Assembly: GCF_020382885.2 (NCBI RefSeq)
Contig: NC_058513.1
Location: 17,881,641 to 17,945,640 of the forward strand
From: Scatophagus argus
Lineage: Eukaryota > Chordata > Actinopteri > Scatophagidae
DNA: 64,000 nt
Direction of reading: 5' to 3'
Positions 23,627 to 36,386 of this stretch are shown here, piece by piece; within the stretch, counting starts at the first letter, position 1, and every line of letters begins with the position of its first letter. The notes beneath the pieces were generated by a model, which did not search any database, was not told where the DNA came from, and saw only the letters and a list, made by a program, of their open reading frames with translations. The position numbers and the translations under genes were made by a program.

Positions 23627-26600
23627 ACAAACGGTTATCAACAAATGCAAAATTCTTCAAACTTTTTAATCAGGGCTTTCACAACAGTTGGTCATATGAC
23701 ATCGTGTGATACCGAATGTGTAAATAAGCAAAAATGTGTCCACTTTAAAAGGTGGTTTGTCAGTTGTTTTCGACTTGGCCCAAAAAAAAAATCAGTTCTC
23801 GCAGGTTTAAGTAAAGGTTTAAAGCTTGTTTCTAGCTAAAAAGCTCTTAATGTTGGTTTAAACTAATCTTTCTTTGGTTTTGGGTGGAGGACTGTAAAGT
23901 TAGCATCTCGCTGACTTTGCGAACACCACAATGTTTGTTTGTCAGAGTGAGTCCAATGTCCACATTAGTGCTTCAGGTCAGCTAACGCACCTCCAGTCGT
24001 CCATTTTAGTCATTCTCTCTGTCGTCAGATGAAGCATAAAACAGTGGTTTGCATCATTTTCCAAAAGCTTGTTCCTCTCGTCTACACTGAAACAGGGAGT
24101 CTGGGTTCAGTATTGATTTAAGCTCAGTTCCTGGGTCTGAAAAACACCAGCTCAGTGTAGACTGAGGCCAAACCAGAGAGACAAAAACATGGTCGGTGCA
24201 GAGGCTCGTTCTGTTCCTGTTAATGTGCCACAAAACTCAGTCACCGATTGTGAATAAATACTCACAGACGCCCAGAGGGAAACCTGGGAAAACCCTGAAA
24301 GGAAAAAGAGCACTTTCTCCGCTGGCGTGTTTCTGTAGCGTGCGTTCACGGCGGACGGCATCAGTGAGGCTCCTGGTCTCCACTTCAGACCAGTCCATCA
24401 GTCTTGGGGGAGTGGACACGTGGATGTGCAGGGGGGCGGAGGTTTTTGGGTCACAGTAAACTGAAGCTGAAGGTGAAGAATGCAAACAGATCAGTTTTTA
24501 ACTGGCAGGAGGCGGAGGAGGAATCCAGACTTGTGTTGCGCTGCAGCTGGATTCATCTCTGCTGGTATGCGAACCCTAAACGTGCATCGAATTCACCTGC
24601 CGGTTTGTTTTACAGAAGCGCCTTCCCAGCTGGTACAGAAAACACATAAATATGACAGAGTACATGAACAACTCCTTGACTTATCAGCAGACGTCTGCGC
24701 AGCACCTGCAGGACAACCTGCAGCCGAGTCGCTCCGGTTTTAGTTCGCTTCGCGGCTGTAAAGTTTAAGCATTTCTCTTTGTGTTACACTTCAAACCCTG
24801 ATGACGGCAGCGTGCAGCGAAGCATTTAACTCTTACTCACAAAAGAGGCATTTCACCTAAAAATATTCAGAGTTAATTTTCCACCGACGTTTGCGTAGAT
24901 CTTGACAAATTATGCTCCAGATGTGCGCGCTGAGGCTCAACCATTAACAGGCTTTTAACCCGCGCTGCTTACTGTAGGTTCATTATGCACCACTGATGTG
25001 GCTCTCAGGGGGAAGAAGTAAAAATCTGAGTGTTTTTTTAAACTTTGGTCTACTTAACAATCACAGAAGGTTCAGTGTGCCCAGCTGTGGCGTAAGATGA
25101 GTTTGAGAAAATGTTTTTGCCCTTCAGCATCAGCAGACTGAGTGTTTGCACGTTCACGTGTGTGTTTGCAGGCTTTACAATGCGTCCTGTGAGGAGCAGC
25201 TTCCATTACAGCGGGGTCCTGTTCTGTGCTGCACCCTGGACAACATACCACTCATCAGGTCAGTGATCTGCTAACCCCGGTTCTCTGGTTCCTCTATGTG
25301 GTCCTCAGCCCACTGAGGACTGGGGACACCGATGACACTGAGCGGCAAGACGAAGACAACACTGCGAAAGAGCAGCTCGCCTCGCTGTGGTCTGTGGCTT
25401 CCACCAGGCTGTCCTGTTTCCTATCCAGCGATAAATCCTCACTGTATTTCTGCTCTTTTTAATAAGAATTCCCTCTTGTTGAAACACTGAACCCAAACAT
25501 GGCATGCGAGCACAACTTTGTACAGGACAAACACTTCAGTCCACAACTGTTTGAATATTGTGTACTCGTCCTTTATGTTAATCTGATGACAGTTTGACAT
25601 GTGGCCCGTACGTCAGCAGCTGTGACCTGATTCAGATTTTTCCTTCGGTCTGGTCTTCGAACAGACAGTCCATCATCAATATGAGTAAAACAGATTCAGG
25701 CATTCATTTCAGGTTGAGGACAAAGGCCTTTGACTGACGCGGCTTCCTGTCATGAGTAATGATGTAACGGTGATGTGAGCATGCTCAGTGGGAGGACTCA
25801 AACAGCCGTCACATCAGCAGGACTCGGATCTGATTTAGGACCACATGTTAAAGTGTCCTCAGTTGGAACAGAAAGGAAAGTGATGATCCACCAGAGATAG
25901 AGAACAGAAAACAGTCTTCTTCCTCCTTATTGCACTTTAACAGGCTGAACAGCCTTTTTTGTGGCAGCTGCTGAACACTTTGTCTTGTCTTAAATCACTG
26001 CTGCTCTCTCGTGCACCAGCTGACGTCTGAATAAAGGTTAGCAACGTCAGAAAAACAGACAGGCGAAGGTGTGAAGAGAGCTTATATGATCAAAAACCCT
26101 GAGGAAAGCGAGACGTCGGGTGGTTTAGGGTGAGTTTTCTCTCGTTGCTCTGACTTGCCCGACTGAGGCCTGCGGTCGCAGTGGGGGAGGTCGACCTCTT
26201 CGCCTCGACAGGAAGGAGAGCTTTTGTTGTGTGCAGCGGGTCCTCCGTCGCTCTTTGAAATGCTGCCACACTGAGTCGTGAAATGTAAACACAAAATGAC
26301 ACGCAGAGGAGATTCGTGTAGCTGATCTGATGGATGAAGATCTCGGCGTCACTTGACGTCGTGAGCAGGAACACGTAAAAGGCTGCTGTGCTTTTACCAC
26401 GACTGTAAGAATTCCTGTGCAGCGCAGTTAAAAAGACAAGAACGTTGAGGGGGGAGGTCACGGATCTGAGTTGAACTCTGCAAGAACTTGAGTGAACTTG
26501 TCCTTTAAGCCCAGCGAGCCTGGAGGGCAGCCCACACTAACCCCCTCCCCCTCTCCTCTCTGTTTTCATTGCAGTAAATGTGGGACCCTCCCACCTGAGA

Positions 26601-26653
26601 GCTGCTTCTTCAGCCTCATATGCAGCACCGGATCCTTCATGGGTGAGTGTCAC

Positions 26654-26697
<44 letters not shown>

Positions 26698-29600
26698 CTG
26701 CAGCACCTTCACACACACTCAGCCAACATGCAGCTCTTGCTTGAACGAAATTCTGTTCAATTAGAAACTTTCAAGCTTGTTTTCTCAGCTGCAGTGAGAC
26801 TCCAGCCGAGTCTCTGATCCCCACAGTCCACCGCCAGGTCCCGACTCCCGACTCCCAACCCCCCACCCCACCCCCACCACGACGGGACAATTTACTCAAT
26901 GCCATGAATGATGCGTAAAAAAACAAAAAGCGTAAAAGGTGTGACATTTCCTTCTGAAATGTGGACGAGCGGAAGTAAAAAGTGGCACAAAAAGAACAAA
27001 GTAAAGCACAAGTGAAAACGTACTTCTTCAGGGTCCGTCACTGCTGAGTAGCGTTCAGGAGTTTGGAGTTTGCTGTAGTTTGCCTGAGCTTCATGACGAG
27101 CTGCGTCTGGTGGGTGAGTGTTGTGTGAAGTGCTGCTGATCTCACAATGCGTATCAAGTCCAAGTAGCTGGTTAAACCTCGAGTGTATTTGTACTCTGCT
27201 GCCTGTCAGTGCGTCCCCACACCAGGACACACCAGGTTCTCCTGAGAAGACGTTGGACTTTGGGTGAAGCCGTCTCTGGTTTTTACTCCCGTGTCTGCTG
27301 TACGTCTTCCAGCTTTTGGTTAAATCAAAGCAAGGCCACAACTGACTCTTATTTTCCTTAGCATTTTTCTTATGTTGGTTCAGACTGGATCGGATGAGAT
27401 CTGGTCCAAACATTCAGTTGTGCCTCTGGATGCGCCTGCAGGGCTCAAGACTTGAGGTCTTGTTGTTTTTCTGTCGATCAGCTCGTAATCTGGAAATTTC
27501 CCCAACATCAAACAGCTTTTCCCTTTTCTTTTTATTGTGCTCTCGTAAACAATGCAGGCAGTTTGTTTAACTCGAAGGTGTGGTGCGAGAGGACATGAGG
27601 AGATTAGAAAGCTGATCTCTTGCTGTGCAGCATCCAGTGAAACACTCAGAACCCAAAACAAGGAGTCTTATCTCCCCTCGAACGCCGACCAGCGCGTCCG
27701 CTGCTGGACTAACAACATGAACATCAAAACAGTCGCTCTCTGCAGCGCCAGATGTGAACGGCGTGATGGAAGTGAAGGGCAGCAGCGTGAAACTGCTGTG
27801 AGGCTTTGATGAAGCAGTTAAACAAACACATGACAGGAATCTGCAGCATCATCGCTTTCAGATGCTGCTGCAACATCTTGACGCTGACAGGAGGATAAAG
27901 GTCCCTCCAGTCCGTAAAGATGTCCTCATTTCATCTTCATTTTATTAGTTTGCAGAAATAAAAGCTCGTCAAGCCTAAAATTTGTATTACTTGTGTTTAA
28001 ACTTGCCCCCCAGTGTCCAGAAAACGTTATTTCAGGTTTAACCATTAATTATACTGATGTTATATTTTCATCTGTAGCACAAAAACACATCAGTCATCTC
28101 TACGTCAGGGGGGCTTCACCAGGCAGACGAAAATGAGGGGACATAAGAGCCTGCGAGGCAAAGCACAGGGCAACAAAAACACACAGCACATCTCGCTGCT
28201 GAATTATGTTTTAGCTCAAACAGTGAAAGCGTGGAGGGACGAACTGAGCTCGGAAAACCAATCCAGCGCCTGTTCAGATCATTAGTATCAGTAAAGATAA
28301 CGAGTGGTGGAGGGCAGAGGTGTGCAGTCACATGACTTGGACTTACCTGCCTGGACACTTACTTATGACCTTCGAAACGCTGACTCACTCCCACCTCCAG
28401 TGGATCCAAATGGATTCTGGGCCGTGGGGTCGTGTCAGAAAGCAGGAAGACGCCTGAACCCTCGACAGGTGAGACAGTCTGTGGTGTGTGCACAAACCCG
28501 TGATGAAACATGTCGTCCTCTCTCTCCCCCCCATCTGTCAGTGATGCTGATCGGCCTGCTGCGTTACGCCCACGTGATCGAGAAGCACCAGAACTGTGTC
28601 CTCAACACGGCCGGCCTCTCCACCGCATGGATCTGTGCTGCTGGGCTCATCATGGTGGGGAACTTCCAGGTAAACACACTCTGATCAGAGTCATTGATCC
28701 GGCGATCAGCTGTGTCATTTAACAGGTAGAGAGAAGGAGAGAAATCTTTAGCCAATTAATCACAAAAAAACTCACATTGTGTGACGAAATTTGAAGTGGA
28801 AAAAAGAAAAAAGTTTAAGAAATCTGCAAGGCGAGAGAGAACATCAAACTAAATATTTAAAACTAACAGGCTAATCCAGAGAGCCAGAAGGAAAGAGTAA
28901 GAAAAACTCAGACTACACACAGTATTTACCTGGACTGTAGTGCTGATCCGGTTTCCGAGCGAGAGCATCAACCAAACCGCAGAAACTCACTAAAACTGAA
29001 CTGCCAGCTGACTGCCAAGAGGAGGACGACCAGGGGACGTGTGGGAAGGAATTACAGTATGAATCAGTTTGTTTCTCCTTTTCCCTGATGGTCTGAAGAG
29101 TCACCAAGAGGGTCTGAAAAGTCTCTAAGAGAGTCTGAAAAGTCTCTAAGAGGGTCTGAAAAGTCACCAGATCTGTCAGAGGAGCCAGGATGCAGACACT
29201 GACGTGAGGCAGAAGGTGAACTAAAGAATCTGAAATTAACTTCCTTAACAGCAACAGAAGAAGGCAAACTAAAGGATAAAAAGAATAAAGCAAACTCACA
29301 GAGCACAGGTGTGTATGAGGGTGCAGACAAGACAGGTGAAGCTAATCAGGGCGGAGCAGGCAGTCAGAAAAGGAGGGAAAACAGACAAAGACAGGAAATG
29401 AAAAGTCAAACAAGACACAAGATGGGAAAAAACTGCAAATTAAAACAGGAAACTGACAGAGCTGAGACTTCAACGTGACAAAATCCAGTGAGAAAGTTTG
29501 TGTGGCAGACTGGTCCAGACCAGGTCGGGTTAGGCTGATCCTGATCCTTTATTTTAAAAGAAAACTTTTGTTTTTATTTTATTTAACGAGTGGGAAGAAA

Positions 29601-31370
29601 GAGAAATAATGGCACCAAAATGTCCCAAAATAAAATGTTGTGTCTTACTTAACAACCCCTGTAAAGTCGAAACTAAAGATCCTGAAGCTCCAACTGACTG
29701 AATTAATAACCAAAACTCGTCTCCCCGCAGCGCTAATGAAATGTAAGTTGCATAATTTCCTACGTAAGTTCCAGAGGGGCTTCAGTCGCAGAGAGAGATT
29801 TCTATCTCGCTGCCTCCGGCTATTGTGCGTCACAGTCACTTTGTCTGCGCTGAGGTGGACGTTTGATGTTTTCAGGTGCAGTCGAGTTAAGAGTCAGCAG
29901 GGCACCTCTGATGGGTCTCCCGCTGATGCCACAGCCAAAACACAGATTTACTGACATGTCATCACCGCCTCATTAGAAAGAAAGAAAGCGAAGCAGCTTG
30001 TTTCTGTTTAAAGCTTTTCTCACAGATGAAAGGCAGACATTGTGTTAGAAGTACCAGGAGGACAGCAGCAGAGTCTGTCCGGCTGACGCTGAACAACCTG
30101 CCTTAAAACTGTAAAGGTGTATTCAGGTCAGGCTGATCTGTCGTAGAAACTGACTGAAGAGGCTGAACCCTCCAACGTCTCTGATGAGCTTTAGCCCCAC
30201 AGACGAGAACTTGAAAGTGGATGATACCACAAGGTGTGATCTCATACCAAGAACCACCAGAGCCGCCGCCGTCCGTGTCGCGGCTGCTGAGCCTCTCAGC
30301 ACTTTGTGGACCTTCTGGTCAAATCTCTTCTGATGTTCTGTTTGTTCTGCGTGCTGATCGCGTCGTGCGTCCGCGGTCCCACCTGCCCCTCGCTGCCCCT
30401 CGCTGCCCTCCGGGGAGCTTCACTTTGAGGCAGAGCTCACATCTTAGTTTGCAGAGGAGCTCAGTGCGAGCGTCACTTTCATGCAGGTTTACATTAGAGA
30501 AGTGGAGCGACAGCACATGTACACACGTGTGAATTTTCATGAGAACATGCAGTGAAAACAGCCGCACACCTGCACACCTGCACACTCAGGTGCTGAGCTT
30601 TCATGGCCTCAGGTGAGGTGCAGGCTGTGCTGAGTCTGGTGACGAACACGAGTGCACTTGAATTTTGTTAAATTTGAATTTTACACAACAATGAATGTAT
30701 TTGGACAGTGGCGAGAAGACGCTGAGTATCTCTGCTCAAGTACATTACTGTTCAGGTACTTTTACTTTACTTGAGCATTTCTGTTTTATTTATATTCCAC
30801 TGCAGTTCGTTATTAGAAAGTCGCTCGATTTATGTGAATTATTAGCGTTTAAATATCTGCTGCTGCCGGCTTTAGAGTGAACAGGCTGTCAAGCCAAACT
30901 CCATTCTAAAAGCAGGTGTTTTATGAGTGGGATGGATTTTTTCACCATAAAAGCTTTGCTCACACCATCACTGAGGCTCCTTTCTGATTGGCTCAGACCT
31001 ACAGGCCCAATCAGCACACGTCATTTTACCGAGACACGACACAAACCAACACGTCGTGTGTTTTGCCACAGACGGACTCGGACTGACTGGCCCACAGTTT
31101 AGTTTTCATCCTCTATGTGGACTGGAGCAGATCTCCTCCTTTTGCTGTCCTTTTTGTTCAGCACTAAGTGACGCCGGCTCTCACGTATGGACACAACAAA
31201 GTATAGAATTAATAAACTAAAAGCACACAGGAAGTAACAGGAGACATAAGACATATTTCACTTATTTTCTACTGTACATACTGGGGGGACAGACGTGTGT
31301 TTTCTCAGTATTTTTGGGACACGACGCCACAAAAGAATGTGTGGAGAGACTGAGCCAAAAACTGAAGAAA

Positions 31371-31405
<35 letters not shown>

Positions 31406-32586
31406 GCGACATTCATCAGACCTGGTCTGGGACAGATGTGCTAATGCTCAGGCACGTGTGTGTGTGGTCAGAGGTCGTGTTGGAGGCGTGTGCAGTGTGT
31501 GGAGCTGCCGTCTCGGATTCCTCGTCTGGGCCCCTCTAACTGGGCTCCCTCAGCACAGTTCATCCTCAGGGCCCGTCATCCAGCTCCCCCACTGGTGGTG
31601 AATGCTGGTCCTCCTCTTGTCCCTGATTGGCTGCGGGACTCCCCCGCCCGGGCTCAGTCTTACATAATGGACCTCAGTGTGAATAAACATAGCAGGAGTC
31701 CTTGAGGGGTGTGTGTGTGTGTGATCGCGGGTCCACACCGACGCCACATCACGCGAGGGCTGCTGTTTACATCTCGGAGGTGGACTGTTGACGTTTTCAG
31801 GAGTTTCAGGAAGTCCTGAGCGAGAGGCTGCACTTCCAGGTGCAGTGACGTGGTATGGAGGGGTGTTTCGGCCTTCAGGAGCGCTTCAACCACATTTTTA
31901 CACCTCGAGTTGGTTTACAGGCTGGCTAACTCGTCTTAGTCCACACTGTCTGACAGTGAGCAATGTGATCTGTATCATCCTGTGCAAAGAATCTTTATTG
32001 TGGATTTAATTTAATCATTTAATAGTGAATAAACACAAAGCAGTTTCTCAGAGCCCGTCTGGATGTCTTCAAACCGCTTGTTTGCTTGTTTTCCGTTTCT
32101 ACACTGAAAATGTGAAATGTAGAAATAGGACTTTGAGTGTTGTGGTTTTCAGGCTGTTTGTGTAGTGCACACACACACACACACACACTCGTGAAAATAT
32201 GTTGCTCTTTCTGTCTCTTCCCTGTAATTACACAGCCTTAACAGCTGTGAGTTCTCCCACAATGCACCACTGTCATGCACAGAATGTGTCACCACGCCAG
32301 CTGCTGCGTGTGTGTATACAGGAACTGTTTAGTAAATTGAAGGCACAGGGAAGATGCACTTCCTGTCTGTGACGATGGAACAGGACCGGGCTGCTCGTCA
32401 GCCGTCGGGTCTGTAATGGAGATGAGCTCGTTCTTTGCTGTTGTTACTGTTATCATCATCGTGTTTCCTTCCGCCTCTCGCGTTGTGTTTTCCAGTGCTG
32501 CTCGTCCTGTCCCGTGACCTTCTCTTGTCAGATGATAATGCAGCAGTGATTACCCAGAATGCCAGTGTTAGGTCACAGAGACCCCA

Positions 32587-32631
<45 letters not shown>

Positions 32632-34047
32632 GTGTGTGTGTGTGTGTGAGAGAGACTCACTCGTCTGTGAGAAGGCGGGAATCAAAGCACAGCTGAGGCT
32701 GATGGGAGTCTCATTAGCCTCGTGTGTTTCTTTCACAGGTGGATTTTGCCAAAGTCCTCCACTACGTCGGGGCTGGTGTGGCCTTCCCCTCCAGCATGCT
32801 GTTTGTGTGTCTGCAGTCGGCTCTGACCTACAGGCTGGCCAAGACCCAAGACGAGTACCGGATGGGTCACCTCCGAGTGGGACTGACCCTGCTGGCCCTC
32901 ATCGCCCTGGTGCTCAGTATCCTAAAAACATGAAGCTCTCTGCTTGTTTCTGCTCAGTTCATGTCATTAAACATCCACTCATTCACAGAAATCTGAACTA
33001 CACGAACACCTAAGTGCGTGTTTTTGACATTTTCATTGAGCAGATCTTGAAAAACCTGCCAAAAAGAAGACAAATCCACGACAGTGAACCTCTTTGGACT
33101 CGTTGGAGGGCACGACGGCTGCACTGAGGGATGATAATCCCAGAAAAACGCTGAATATCCTCTGAGATTATGAACTCGGCCTGCAGGGGATTCGTTCATG
33201 TGCGACGGCTCTGATGGTCCCCGTTAACACGGAGACCTCAGACTGATGTGGAGTTCACACACCCAGCGTGCATGACGATGAAATGAAATGAAATCCACAT
33301 GCTCTGCGAAGTGGAGCGACGTGGACAAAGAAATCCTCCCTCGCACGTTTGTGACTTTATAATCTCAGAGAACATTTGAGTGTTTATCTTGTTTTTCACT
33401 CCCTCTCAGCCCTCCGAACTTTGTGGAACTGTGAGAATCTGCTTTTGTAAATGTCACAGAGCGAGTCTGGCGGCTGAAGTTATGGGCTGAAGTTGTGTTA
33501 CGTTGCCCCCTGCTGGACAAAAATCAGTTTTGCATCCCGTAATGCTGAGCTTCAGGTGGTCGTTGTGGCACCAGGAGAGCGTCAGGCTCTCAGTCAAGTC
33601 TGGATAGAGAGTGGCATTAAAGGATTCAAATTAAGTACAAGTACCTCAAATTTGTACTTAAAGTAGTAACACTCAGTCACATTCCACCACTTTAATAAAC
33701 TTTGACATAAAAAGTAAAGAAGTGAGCATCTCCAGATGTTTTGTGTCTCTGCTGATGTCACCTGAGTCTTGCTGTGCAGCCTTAACCTCTGACCCCCAGG
33801 CGGCGTTTTCTTCTGCCAGGAGAGCTTCGCCCTGCAGCACGCCTCCGCCATCTTCGAGTGGGTCTACTGCATGCTCATCATGCTCTTCTACGGGACATTC
33901 GCCTTCGAGTTCGGGGACATGTCGGGGGACACGCTGATGGTCCTGTCCAGAGGAGGGGCGATGCAGAGCTTCTCCACCTCTGAACACAAGACAGAAGTGG
34001 GCGGCGGCTCCAACCGCCACCAGACAGAGAGCTTCTCCGTGCTGTAA
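21212..34047 (+). CDS. tmem150a: TMEM150A, multi-pass membrane protein, complete (7 coding exons)
   Basis: Coding exons are 21212-21276, 23528-23575, 25172-25258, 26575-26642, 28542-28669, 32739-32916 and 33800-34047. All have GT..AG borders and consistent phases, and the total is 273 aa (human TMEM150A is 271). The start aligns with the human first methionine ([20 protein letters not shown]). Family blocks include [68 protein letters not shown] and [17 protein letters not shown]. Six hydrophobic segments are visible near residues 3-26, 78-98, 109-129, 142-161, 177-198 and 211-230. A luminal/extracellular loop after the first carries an N-glycosylation sequon (NAS, residue 41) and several cysteines, and a hydrophilic tail follows the last. 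The DRAM/TMEM150 family sits in plasma and endolysosomal membranes. Human TMEM150A is reported to modulate phosphatidylinositol 4-kinase at the plasma membrane; whether that holds here is inference. TMEM150C was excluded because its N-terminus differs. Confidence 0.9.
21277..28541 (+). other. tmem150a introns 1-4
   Basis: Four introns of 2.3, 1.6, 1.3 and 1.9 kb. Besides the MITE fragment they carry a CA tract (23582-23629) straight after exon 2 and a GT tract (26659-26694) straight after exon 4. Nothing else is recognisable; the small open frames in both directions lack splice signals or family motifs. Confidence 0.6.
21600..21760. mobile_element. Partial copy of the TTAA-type MITE in tmem150a intron 1
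   Basis: Carries the GCTAAACTAAGCTAACCAGC ... CTGGCTGTAGCTTCATATTT block also found in the other copies. Ends are missing or too decayed to place. Confidence 0.5.
29091..29174. repeat. Minisatellite, 21-nt unit, about four copies
   Basis: Tandem units like GTCTGAAAAGTCTCTAAGAG with few substitutions, inside tmem150a intron 5. Confidence 0.85.
32591..32649. repeat. Long GT microsatellite before tmem150a exon 6
   Basis: A nearly pure GT tract of 59 bp, about 90 bp upstream of the exon 6 acceptor. The open frame that spans it is an artefact of the dinucleotide repeat plus exon 6. Confidence 0.9.
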
Positions 34048-34980
34048 CCCAGCTACGGCATCTCCGGAGGTCAAAAAGGGCCCATGTGGAAGTTGATTGT
34101 CCTCACGCTGCAGCCACGGTGCCAAAGCTTTCCCACTCAGCAGTGACCAAAGACTGACAAACTTTCATCCTGCTTTGCACCGGTGCAGGCCATTCTGTAG
34201 AACCCTGCAGAACCCAGCAGAACCCTGCAGTACCCTGTAGAACCCTGCAGAACCCTGCAGAACCCAGCAGAACCCTGCAGTACCCTGTAGAACCCAGCAG
34301 AACCCTGCAGAACCATGCACAAAGCTGCCTTTCCTGCACACAAAGACCAGCAGAGATCCCCACGCACACACACAGTCCTCGCTGTTTGTTGTAGTTCTCT
34401 TAACGAAACAATCGCCCTCTCAAGTTGTTTTTTAATCAGAGGGCCGCAGAGCAGTTTGTTCTAATGTTTAGACGCTCAGACATCGAGCTCCGTATTGTTT
34501 TAAACTCAGGAAGTTTTGTTACATAATCAGCTTTGGCTCTTTACCTCCTCACTTGCAAGCTGAAGTTTTCCAAAAAAGATCTGACAATAGATGGAAAAGT
34601 TACCGTGTGCCAAGAATAATTTGTTCCATTTAACGTGGTTTAATTGTTTGTGTTTTTACTCAAAGTTATGTCTTTGATGTTTTTTTCTAGATGTATCTTA
34701 TAATAATTCAAGTTAAAATGTCCACAGGACCGTCTTCGTCCGCTGTCTCGTTCTGTCCAGTGAAACTCTGCTGGGTGGTTTGTTGTGTCTCACCTCAGCT
34801 CTTCGTTCCTCTCAGTTTTAATGGGACCAAGCTGTTCAGTAAGGACGAATGTTGTCTTTTCCAAAAAGGTAAAGTTTAATACGCAGAGAACAAAAAAATT
34901 AAAGCAAAAAAAAAATTTGTTTTCATGTGCAGCCTTGAAGTCAGTGCCTCAACATGTTTTATTGTTCGATAATCAATAAA
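34048..34980 (+). other. tmem150a 3' UTR with poly(A) signal
   Basis: Follows the TAA at 34045-34047. A canonical AATAAA at 34975-34980, followed by a short T/G-containing tail, is the best poly(A) signal and gives a 3' UTR of about 0.95 kb. It contains the 10-nt minisatellite at 34196-34317. No other gene was seen. Confidence 0.6.
34196..34317. repeat. Minisatellite, 10-nt unit, in the tmem150a 3' UTR
   Basis: About twelve tandem copies of GAACCCTGCA and close variants (GAACCCAGCA, GTACCCTGTA). Because the array creates no stops on the minus strand, three overlapping pseudo-proteins rich in GSAGF-type repeats appear there; they are not genes. Confidence 0.9.
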
Positions 34981-35493
34981 AATCATACTCGAGATCATCC
35001 ACAGAGCTCGCTGTGAGCAGTTTCATGTCGGAACTATTTTCTGTCTGTATCACCGCGCGTCAACCCACTGATGAGACGCTGCTGCACTGGGACATGGCAG
35101 ACCTGCTTCCTGTGTTGATATCTCATTCTGAGATAAGAGAGATTTTTAATTTCAGGTGATTACACACTAATGAAATCATGATTATGAATATTATGTTCCA
35201 TTTCTGACTCTAAATCCCTCACACTGGACCTTAAATACCAAATAATATACAAGAAACATCTTGGGCTATGAGGTGAAAAGAGTAACGTGTGAACACCAAG
35301 ACAGCTTAAAAAGACTGTCTTTAGTGTGTTTAAGAGCTTTGCAGACACTCGCTGTTATTAATCATACAAAATACCGAAAACAGTCACGTCAACATGGAAG
35401 CTGCAGGCATGCGACTGCGCACACAGTGTCTGTGAGACGTGTGCTGAGTATCAGTCAGCTCACATCTCAGCTTCCTGTTGAGGGGCTGTGAGG
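34981..35493. other. Short intergenic stretch
   Basis: Lies between the tmem150a poly(A) signal and the 3' end of the MAT remnant, which converge here. No gene or clear repeat is seen. Confidence 0.5.
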
Positions 35494-36217
35494 TCATGAA
35501 CCACAGCTGGAACCTCTGAAACCCACCGTCCACCTGCAGAAGCTGAGGTTCTCTGGGACCTCCCACAGAAACTCCTTCCTGCCAAAGTGTCCATAACCGG
35601 CCGTCTTCTGGTAGATGGGTCTCTTCAGGTCCAGGTCCCTGCAGGAACACATTACTCTCAGGTCAAACACGCCCCAAAGGACAAGGCGATGCAGGATCAT
35701 CGGTTTAATGCTGACCTGACGATGACGCCGGGTCTCAGATCACACTGAAGTGATGACTGCTGTGATTTCGCCGGTTCGTTACTCACCACAGGCCACTTTG
35801 GCCTCAGGGTCCTGCCTCAGATGAGCATCCAGCATCACTGATCTGGTCACAGATCGTATCTGAAAAACAAGGTTCAAATACATCAAAACGTGGGTGGAGG
35901 CCGCGTTGCTTCCTCGTGTGACCTTCTGCTTCACGTTCCTCCTCTGGGCAGAGCCCGACACCATCACATGAGCCTGGACTGAAGCCTGGACTGAAACCGC
36001 AGTGCAGGACCGATGCTCTAAATACTTCGCAGTTAAACCCCCAAAAACAAATTTGACCTTTGACCTTGAAGGTGTTAAACACATGATGACCACTGCAGCT
36101 CTTTCATAATCTGCAGCAGGAAGTCCTCTACTCACCAGGATGTCCCTCACCCACAGACTCCGAGGAGAACATGAAGGACCCGTCATGCTCGTGGATCCCA
36201 TCGAGGCCTCCATTCAT
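35494..36217 (-). pseudogene. S-adenosylmethionine synthetase (MAT) pseudogene, internally deleted
   Basis: Remnants in order on the minus strand: exon 1 at 36217-36136 (starts MNGGLDGIHEHDGSFMFSSE, ends SVGEGHP, good donor); exon 2 at 35859-35787 (TICDQISDA, then LDAHLRQDPEAKVAC after a 5-nt loss that shifts the frame); a stub of the penultimate exon at about 35744-35716 (DLRPGVIVR plus donor); and the last exon at 35638-35494 ([32 protein letters not shown]). The family enzyme is about 395 aa and makes S-adenosylmethionine from methionine and ATP. Here the central catalytic exons are gone, and only about 70 bp of unassigned sequence separates exon 2 from the penultimate stub. The normal stop after LSF is also lost, giving a 14-residue read-through. 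The C-terminus looks slightly more MAT1A-like, whereas tmem150a next door suggests a MAT2A-type locus; I cannot decide. Confidence 0.88.
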
Positions 36218-36351
36218 CTTGTCAAAACTGGAAAGTGTCTGGAAGACGGCAGACGTGAAGATTCGTCCTCGACAGAGACTGACTGTTGTGTCGGATTTTA
36301 GCTGCAGTCCAGGCTCACAGTCCCAGAGCTTTGCAGCTGGATGAGGCAAAG

Positions 36352-36386
<35 letters not shown>

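Larger units (their letters stand above)
28670..32738 (+). other. tmem150a intron 5 (largest intron) with repeats
   Basis: A 4.1-kb intron. About 28910-29480 resembles a common fish dispersed element read on the minus strand, and contains a four-copy 21-nt minisatellite at 29091-29174. Further tracts are a GT tract at 31374-31402, a CA tract at about 32170-32188 and a 59-bp GT tract at 32591-32649. A TACTT-type fragment lies at about 30695-30830. Confidence 0.5.

Noticed and set aside
32435..33013. 192-codon plus-strand open frame
   Set aside because: It crosses the GT microsatellite and reads tmem150a exon 6 in the wrong frame.
34103..34373. Three overlapping minus-strand repeat proteins
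   Set aside because: They are produced by the 10-nt minisatellite being open in all frames.
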